Source: an uncultured Collinsella sp.
Lineage (GTDB): Bacteria; Actinomycetota; Coriobacteriia; Coriobacteriales; Coriobacteriaceae
Direction: 5' to 3'
NCBI GenBank assembly: GCA_902494465.1
Contig: CABUTH010000061.1
Location: 1-9,754 of the forward strand
DNA length: 9,754 nt
The notes beneath the pieces were generated by a model, which did not search any database, was not told the origin of the DNA, and saw only the letters and a list, made by a program, of their open reading frames with translations. Positions 5,834 to 9,754 of the stretch are shown here, one piece after another; position 1 is the stretch's first letter, and each line of letters begins with the position of its first letter. Position numbers and translations under genes: made by a program.

Positions 5834-5875
5834 AACTTGAACCTTAAAGGTTCCAAAGGGTCAAGTTTAACTTGA
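5834..5875. promoter_or_regulatory. Two palindromic dyads, probable operator cluster
   Basis: GAACCTTAAAGGTTC (5839-5853) and TCAAGTTTAACTTGA (5861-5875) are each perfect 7-1-7 palindromes, with centres 22 bases apart, about two helical turns. The heptamer AACTTGA occurs again at 5834-5840. Relative to the inferred hydrolase start near 5804, the centres lie at about -42 and -64. TCAAGTTTAACTTGA resembles the SoxR-type MerR-family site CCTCAAGTTAACTTGAGG except for one extra central T. No matching regulator gene is in the window. Confidence 0.6.
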
Positions 5876-6078
5876 GGCTTTGGCTTTGACCTGCAGTTAT
5901 GATGAATTGTTGAGAAACCATAGAGTTCAACTTTAACGTTACGGGGACCTGTTTGCGGACGGACTTTCGGTCGTGAAAGCTATCCCAACATGGGGTTTTG
6001 CAACTACAAGGTCCCATTGCGGTGAGTGCGGCTTTTATGCTGGACGATCACGTCGATTGCCATAGATACGGTGGAGCT

Positions 6079-6108
6079 TTGGGCGCCGGCGGCTTGGCAC
6101 GCTAGAAT
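6079..6108 (+). promoter_or_regulatory. Candidate promoter of the ligase gene
   Basis: TTGGGC (6079-6084) and TAGAAT (6103-6108) are 18 bases apart. Transcription would start near 6115, giving a leader of about 50 bases that contains the GCCCA/TGGGC hairpin at 6129-6143 and the ribosome-binding site at 6154-6159. Confidence 0.55.
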
Positions 6109-6164
6109 AATTCAGTTGCGCAAAGACCGCCCATTGTGTGGGCAGTTCATGATAGGAAGTTTCC

Positions 6165-7421
6165 ATGGCATTGCAATTTACAGAGCGCGAGTTCATTCCC
6201 GTGCTGCTCGGTGGCGACATCAACGCCTATTCGGTGGCGCGTGCCTTCTACGAGGAGTACCAGGTCAAGAGTCTGGTCTTTGGCAAGTATCAGACGGGTC
6301 CCGCGTACCGCAGCCAGATTATCGACTACACGCCCAACGTGGATATCGACACCATGCCCGTGATGCTCAAAACCGTCAACGGCATTGCCCAAGCGCATGC
6401 CGATAAGACGATTGTCCTTGTGGGCTGTGGCGATAACTATGTTGCCCTCGTGGCTCAGGCCAAGGATGCCCATGAGCTGGCGGATAACATCGTCGCTCCC
6501 TACGCGCCCTACAGCATGCTCGAGCAGTGCCAGAAGAAGGAGATCTTCTACGAGCTGTGCGAGAAGCATGGCGTGCCCTATCCGCACACGTTTACCTTTA
6601 CCAAGGCGATGCTCAATGCCCAGGGTGAGGCACCTGCCGAAGTGCTCGACCAGATCGATTTTCCCTACCCGATGATTCTGAAGCCTTCTGATGGCATCAT
6701 GTGGTGGCAGCATGAGTTCGAGGGCCAGAAGAAGGCCTATGAGATTGCCGACCGCGCCGAGCTGGAACAGGTCATTCGCGATTCGTATGCCAGCGGCTAC
6801 ACCGACGACCTGATCTTGCAGGATCGCGTGCCCGGCAACGACGAGTACATGCGCGTGCTCACCAGCTATTCCGACCGCAACGGTAAGGTCCGCATGATGT
6901 GCCTGGGCCATGTGCTGCTCGAGGAGCATCAGCCCCACGGTGTCGGCAACCATGCCTGTATCATTACCGAGCCCAACGACGAGCTCATGGGCGGCGTGCG
7001 CAAGTTGCTCGAGGACCTTCACTTTGTGGGCTATTCCAACTTTGACGTAAAGTACGACGAGCGCGACGGCTCGTTTAAGTTCTTCGATTTCAACACGCGC
7101 CAGGGCCGCAGCAACTACTACGTTACCAACAGCGGCTTTAACGTTGCCAAGTATGTGGTGGACGAGTATGTGTTCAACCGTCCGTTTGAGCCGGAGTTTG
7201 TGACGGCTCAGGACGAGGCCCTGTGGATGGTCGTCCCCATGGGCGTCGTCGACAAGTACGTCAAGGATCCCGAGCTGCGCGCTAAGGTGCATCGCCTGGA
7301 CAAGGAAGGCAAGGGCGCCGACCCTTCGTTTATGAAGGGCGACTTTGTCTTTAACCGCTGGCTGCGCATGTGGCACACCAAGCTGCGCCACTTTAAGCTG
7401 TTCAAGACGTATTACAAGTAG
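6165..7421 (+). CDS. ATP-grasp carboxylate-amine ligase, probable D-aspartate ligase
   Basis: The protein has 418 residues. An N-terminal nucleotide-fold part (IPVLLGGDINAYSVARAFYE) precedes an ATP-grasp core. That core contains MILKPSDG (170-177, ATP lysine K173), a LILQDRVPGNDEYMR stretch (216-230), and the metal/ATP site NFDVKYDERDGSFKFFDFN (292-310) with TRQGRS after it. D308 and N310 are the expected metal ligands. The architecture resembles the Aslfm family of Enterococcus faecium, which activates the beta-carboxyl of D-aspartate with ATP and joins it to the epsilon-amino group of the stem-peptide lysine in peptidoglycan precursors. The racemase immediately downstream would supply the D-amino acid, the same pairing as in E. 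faecium. AGGAAG lies five bases before the ATG. Other amino acid ligases of this superfamily remain possible, and the substrate is an inference. Confidence 0.75.
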   Translation: MALQFTEREFIPVLLGGDINAYSVARAFYEEYQVKSLVFGKYQTGPAYRSQIIDYTPNVDIDTMPVMLKTVNGIAQAHADKTIVLVGCGDNYVALVAQAKDAHELADNIVAPYAPYSMLEQCQKKEIFYELCEKHGVPYPHTFTFTKAMLNAQGEAPAEVLDQIDFPYPMILKPSDGIMWWQHEFEGQKKAYEIADRAELEQVIRDSYASGYTDDLILQDRVPGNDEYMRVLTSYSDRNGKVRMMCLGHVLLEEHQPHGVGNHACIITEPNDELMGGVRKLLEDLHFVGYSNFDVKYDERDGSFKFFDFNTRQGRSNYYVTNSGFNVAKYVVDEYVFNRPFEPEFVTAQDEALWMVVPMGVVDKYVKDPELRAKVHRLDKEGKGADPSFMKGDFVFNRWLRMWHTKLRHFKLFKTYYK

Positions 7422-7430
7422 ATGAGCGCG

Positions 7431-7483
7431 GCGCCCGTCCGGTTTGCATCGGGCGGGCGCGGGTATGATACGCGCAATTGCGC
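7431..7483 (+). promoter_or_regulatory. Hairpin, TATGAT box and 12-bp palindrome between ligase and racemase genes
   Basis: GCGCCCGTCCG (7431-7441) pairs with CGGGCGGGCGC (7450-7460), eleven pairs with one G-U. TATGAT (7464-7469) follows three bases later, and then the perfect palindrome GCGCAATTGCGC (7472-7483). The expected transcription start, near 7476, falls inside that palindrome. A poor -35 match, TTTGCA (7443-7448), lies in the hairpin loop fifteen bases upstream. This looks like an internal promoter with an operator at the start point, so the racemase gene may be expressed separately from the ligase gene. Confidence 0.5.
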
Positions 7484-7505
7484 AAGCGTCACCAAGGAGG
7501 CGGCG

Positions 7506-8252
7506 ATGGAAAAGCTGGGAGTTATCGGCGGCATGGGCGCCGAGGCCACGTCGTATTACTACGACCAGGTGGTGCGTCATACGGCTGCTGCCTGCGATCA
7601 GGAACATATCGACATGGTGGTACTCTCCAAGTCGACCATGCCCGACCGCACGCTGGCCATTAAGACCGGCGAGCATGCCAAACTGCTGGCGACCATGAAA
7701 GAGTGCGCCCAGGCACTCGAGTCGCTGGGCTGTGCACACATTGCCATTCCCTGCAACACGTCACACTACTTCTATGACCAGATCCAGTCGTTTACGAAGG
7801 TGCCGATTATCCACATGCCGCGCGAGTCGGTGCGCTATGCTCTGGCCGGCGCGGTGATGGGGGAGTGCGAGTTCGACCCCAACCTGAGTATGCCGGCCGA
7901 GCCGGTGCGCAAGATCGGCATCATGGGCACCGATGGCACCGTGGGCGCGGGCGTCTACGGCCGCGAATGTAAGGCTGCGGGTGTTGAGGTCGTCTATCCC
8001 AGCGAGAAACGTCAGAACGATGTGATGTCGCTTATCTACGATGATGTGAAGGCCGGACGTGAGCCCGATATGGATAAGTTCGACCGCGTGATGTGGGAGT
8101 TCGCCCGTAGCGGCTGCGACCGCGTCATTCTGGCCTGCACCGAGCTATCGGTGCTGCAGAAGTACCGAGAGATGCCCGAGATCACCCTCGACGCCATGGA
8201 CGTCCTGGTGCGTGAATCCATCATCCGTAGCGGCGCTCCCTACCGCCTCTAG
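7506..8252 (+). CDS. Aspartate/glutamate racemase family protein, probable aspartate racemase
   Basis: The enzyme has 248 residues and is a cofactor-independent racemase that interconverts L and D amino acids with two cysteines. Family marks are the start MEKLGVIGGMGAEATSYYYD (1-20), the first catalytic cysteine in IPCNTSHYF (C83) and the second in VILACTELS (C211). Both active-site cysteines are present, so the enzyme should be functional. GVIGGMGxEAT is typical of aspartate rather than glutamate racemases. AAGGAGG (7494-7500) sits five bases before the ATG at 7506. A longer reading frame opens at 7422, but it covers the hairpin and promoter region and lacks family similarity. The likely role is making D-aspartate for the upstream ligase. 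Similar enzymes can act on glutamate or other amino acids, so the substrate is tentative. Confidence 0.87.
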   Translation: MEKLGVIGGMGAEATSYYYDQVVRHTAAACDQEHIDMVVLSKSTMPDRTLAIKTGEHAKLLATMKECAQALESLGCAHIAIPCNTSHYFYDQIQSFTKVPIIHMPRESVRYALAGAVMGECEFDPNLSMPAEPVRKIGIMGTDGTVGAGVYGRECKAAGVEVVYPSEKRQNDVMSLIYDDVKAGREPDMDKFDRVMWEFARSGCDRVILACTELSVLQKYREMPEITLDAMDVLVRESIIRSGAPYRL

Positions 8253-8263
8253 CTTCCGACCCG

Positions 8264-8288
8264 CCAAAAAGGGACAGGTTTATTTTGG
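8264..8288. repeat. Short element enclosing GGGACAGGTTTA between 6-bp inverted ends
   Basis: CCAAAA (8264-8269) and TTTTGG (8283-8288) are inverted ends around GGGACAGGTTTA. From memory, closely similar GGGACAGGTTTATTTT strings recur as dispersed intergenic sequences in many bacteria, sometimes linked to REP-type elements. I cannot confirm this here. A further TTGGTAGGTTTTA copy-like stretch follows at 8285-8297. Confidence 0.35.
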
Positions 8289-8312
8289 TAGGTTTTATCT
8301 GGTGAAACAGTA

Positions 8313-8347
8313 AAGGCCCCGGCTCGTTTGGTGCGAGCCGAGGCCTT
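8313..8347. terminator. Bidirectional rho-independent terminator
   Basis: AAGGCC-C-CGGCTCG (8313-8326) pairs with CGAGCCG-A-GGCCTT (8334-8347), thirteen pairs with one internal mismatch and a seven-base loop. TTT runs lie at the ends on both strands. It separates the convergent racemase and EcfT genes, 60 bases after the racemase stop and 30 before the EcfT stop. Confidence 0.9.
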
Positions 8348-8377
8348 TTGCGTTGGGCGGTTGCTGTCGGTGGTGAA

Positions 8378-9124
8378 CTAGAACAGGAAGCCGATGGCGA
8401 TGAGGGCGATGCTGACGATGAGCACGGCGATGTCCAGGCCCTTGATGGGGTAGCGCTTGTACGAGCTGGTGCGCGTACGCAGATAGAAGCCGCGCTGTTC
8501 TGCCGCCAAGGCTGTGGCATCGGTCTTGCCCACGCTCGAGATGAGCAGTGGCACACACAGTGGCAGCATGAGCTTAAGCTTCTTGATGGGGTTCTTGGTG
8601 TCGTACTCGACGCCGCGTGCGGTCTGCGCCTCCATGATGGCGTTCATCTCCTGACCAAACACCGGCACAAAGCGCAGCGCCGTGGTAAAGGTGAAGGCAT
8701 AGCGATACGGCACGTGCAGCACCTCGACGCAGGCGTTGGCAAGGTCGTTGAGCTTGGTCACCATGAGCATGAGGATGAGCGGTAACGCCACACCCAGCAG
8801 GCGCAGGCAGGCCTTCGATCCTGTGATGAGGCCCGTGTCGGTGATAAAGCCCCACACCACGTTGCCATCGCGCATAAAGGCCAGCTGGAGCACCAGCATG
8901 ATAAGCGCGAGCGGAATCAGCAACTTGAGCAGCGAGAACAGACGGTCGACGACGCCGGCATAGGCACCCAGCGCAAGGGTGAGTGCCAAAAAGCCCAGCA
9001 GCGCCACGTAGGCGTCGGACAAGAAGATGCCGACGATGATGGCGGCGGCGAGGCCCAGTTTGACGACGGGATTCAGGCGATGCAGCAGCGTATCGCCCGG
9101 CATGTAGTCGATGACGTTAACCAC
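8378..9124 (-). CDS. ecfT: Energy-coupling factor transporter transmembrane protein EcfT
   Basis: The protein has 248 residues and is the membrane scaffold of an ECF-type ABC importer, joining two ATPases to a substrate-binding S component for vitamins or metal ions. It starts with the typical YMPGDTLLHRLNPVVKL, followed by hydrophobic segments at about 21-57, 64-84 and 105-122 and a last one at 229-248. The long cytoplasmic coupling helices carry the first Ala-Arg-Gly motif, EAQTARG (165-171). The second motif reads AAEQRG (207-212), with Gln in place of the usual Ala. I prefer the GTG at 9124: it fits the usual family length, has AAGGAG ten bases upstream, and overlaps the ATPase stop by eight bases. 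An ATG at 9157 is the alternative and would overlap by 41 bases. The S component, and hence the substrate, is not in the window. Confidence 0.9.
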   Translation of the reverse strand: MVNVIDYMPGDTLLHRLNPVVKLGLAAAIIVGIFLSDAYVALLGFLALTLALGAYAGVVDRLFSLLKLLIPLALIMLVLQLAFMRDGNVVWGFITDTGLITGSKACLRLLGVALPLILMLMVTKLNDLANACVEVLHVPYRYAFTFTTALRFVPVFGQEMNAIMEAQTARGVEYDTKNPIKKLKLMLPLCVPLLISSVGKTDATALAAEQRGFYLRTRTSSYKRYPIKGLDIAVLIVSIALIAIGFLF

Positions 9125-9754
9125 GGTGGACCATCTCCTTGGTAATTCGAACGACATCGGTGACTTCGCTCACCTGCGCAAAAGCGGGCGAGACGGAAGA
9201 TGCCAGACGGCGCGAGAGTTCAATAACCTGGGGAGGCTCCACGTAGGCACGCCGCATGAGATCGATGTTCGAGAATAGCTCGTGCGTGCGGCCGCGGTCG
9301 AGGATGCGACCGTCGGCCATTACCACAATGCGCTCGGCAAAATCCGAGACGACTTCCATATCGTGGCAGACCATGATTACGGCGCAGCCACGCTCGGCCA
9401 TGGTGCGCACCGTTTCCATGACGGTCATGCACTCGCGGTAATCAAGGCCGCTCGTGGGCTCGTCGAGCACGACGATCTTGGGCTCAACCACTACGACGGA
9501 GGCAAGCGCCACCATTTGACGCTGGCCGCGCGAGAGCGAGAAGGGCGCCTCGTCGGCCGGCAAGCCAAAGCGGTCGATGACGAGTTGAGCACGACGCAGA
9601 GCCTCGGCACGGTCCATGCCGCCAAGCTCCAAGCCAAAGGCGACCTCGTCGAGCACGGTGTCCTTGCAGATCTGGCGGTCGGGGTTTTGGAAGAGGGTCG
9701 CGACCTCGCGGGCGATACGGCTCGTGGGAACGGCTGCGGTATCCAGTCCCGTGA
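9117..9754 (-). CDS. ECF transporter ATPase EcfA/CbiO-type, C-terminal part
   Basis: This gene enters from beyond the right end, so the Walker A motif and N-terminus are missing. About 211 residues are visible; the last full codon is at 9752. The order is the Q-loop LFQNPDRQI, then TVLDEVAFGLELGG, the ABC signature SLSRGQRQM, Walker B IVVLDEPTSGLD, and the H-loop in MVCHDMEVV. The C-terminal tail has EPPQVIELSRRL and ends KEMVHRG. FQNPDxQI and DEVAFG are typical of EcfA subunits, which power ECF importers from the cytoplasmic face. The signature motif has Arg where LSGGQ has the third-position Gly. The stop codon overlaps the EcfT start, so the two are translationally coupled. It could be a single EcfA or the second half of a fused double ATPase, which cannot be decided here. 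Confidence 0.9.
   Translation of the reverse strand, partial: TGLDTAAVPTSRIAREVATLFQNPDRQICKDTVLDEVAFGLELGGMDRAEALRRAQLVIDRFGLPADEAPFSLSRGQRQMVALASVVVVEPKIVVLDEPTSGLDYRECMTVMETVRTMAERGCAVIMVCHDMEVVSDFAERIVVMADGRILDRGRTHELFSNIDLMRRAYVEPPQVIELSRRLASSVSPAFAQVSEVTDVVRITKEMVHRG

Larger units (their letters stand above)
5769..6164. other. Gene-free divergent intergenic region
   Basis: About 400 bases separate the hydrolase and ligase genes, and no credible protein gene lies between them. Besides the hydrolase promoter and the dyads, the region holds a plus-strand TATGAT (5898-5903), with TTGAGG (5872-5877) twenty bases upstream. A further TTCAACTTTAACGTT-like stretch sits near 5926-5940. The ligase promoter and a small leader hairpin, GCCCA-TTGTG-TGGGC (6129-6143), complete it. 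For roughly 5945-6075 I see only weak imperfect pairings, such as GGACTTTC with GAAAG (5971-5989). Confidence 0.55.

Noticed and set aside
4533..5840. Long plus-strand open frame of 435 codons opposite the secreted hydrolase
   Set aside because: Its translation is low-complexity Leu/Gly/Val-rich sequence mirroring the coiled coil. The minus-strand gene has a signal peptide, a ribosome-binding site and a recognisable domain, so this is a codon-bias shadow.
5945..6075. Possible small RNA or riboswitch ahead of the ligase gene
   Set aside because: Only short imperfect pairings such as GGACTTTC with GAAAG are visible, and no known conserved islands could be recognised.
7431..7460. Rho-independent terminator for the ligase gene
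   Set aside because: The stem is strong but followed by GGGTATGAT rather than a T-run, so it is described as a dyad in a promoter region instead.
7422..7505. Longer racemase start at 7422
   Set aside because: It would translate the hairpin, the TATGAT box and the palindrome. The AAGGAGG site and family N-terminus support 7506.
6147..7739. Minus-strand open frame of 530 codons opposite the ligase and part of the racemase
   Set aside because: It crosses the promoter region between two clear plus-strand genes, has no recognisable domain, and is His/Val/Leu-rich as expected for an antisense frame in GC-rich DNA.

Overview
The window looks like a chromosomal segment of a high-GC anaerobic actinobacterium of the Coriobacteriia, most probably Collinsella or a close relative. 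Three things suggest this: GC-rich codon use (about 60% GC by eye), TATGAT/TAGAAT-type -10 boxes, and the gene content. This is a judgement from sequence character, not from a database search. Nine protein genes are supported, two of them cut by the window ends. No rRNA, tRNA, CRISPR array or intact mobile element was seen.

Layout. (1) 1-166, minus strand: the first 55 codons of a diaminopimelate decarboxylase (lysA), preceded at 236-394 by a well-formed lysine riboswitch. (2) 545-2055, plus strand: an M20 metallo-amidohydrolase, divergent from lysA and driven by a promoter whose -35 box abuts that of lysA, followed by a coupled small membrane protein. (3) 2220-4596, plus strand: a membrane-anchored FxLYD protein whose ribosome-binding site lies inside a perfect 14-bp inverted repeat, then an HTH protein, then a Hanks-type Ser/Thr kinase with three C-terminal membrane segments. 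A strong bidirectional terminator follows. (4) 4635-5768, minus strand: a secreted cell-wall hydrolase candidate with a PcsB-like coiled coil and a lysozyme-like domain. Its upstream region holds two palindromic dyads. (5) 6165-8252, plus strand: an ATP-grasp ligase resembling D-aspartate ligases, followed by an Asp/Glu racemase. (6) 8313-8347: a second bidirectional terminator. (7) 8378-9754, minus strand: EcfT and the C-terminal part of an EcfA ATPase of an energy-coupling-factor vitamin/metal importer.

How the genes may work together. Much of the window points to the cell envelope. LysA makes L-lysine, which is both a protein amino acid and a possible third residue of the peptidoglycan stem. 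The racemase and ligase pair matches the arrangement known from Enterococcus faecium, where D-Asp is made and attached to the stem-peptide lysine as a cross-bridge. The secreted coiled-coil protein is a likely wall remodelling enzyme, and the HTH/kinase module is a membrane signalling unit. The wall-bridge assignment is an inference from family resemblance and gene order.

The regulatory DNA is the richest part: a riboswitch with a visible competing helix, back-to-back divergent promoters, a hairpin that would hide a ribosome-binding site, paired dyads upstream of the hydrolase, and two TATGAT boxes each directly preceded by a GC-rich dyad.
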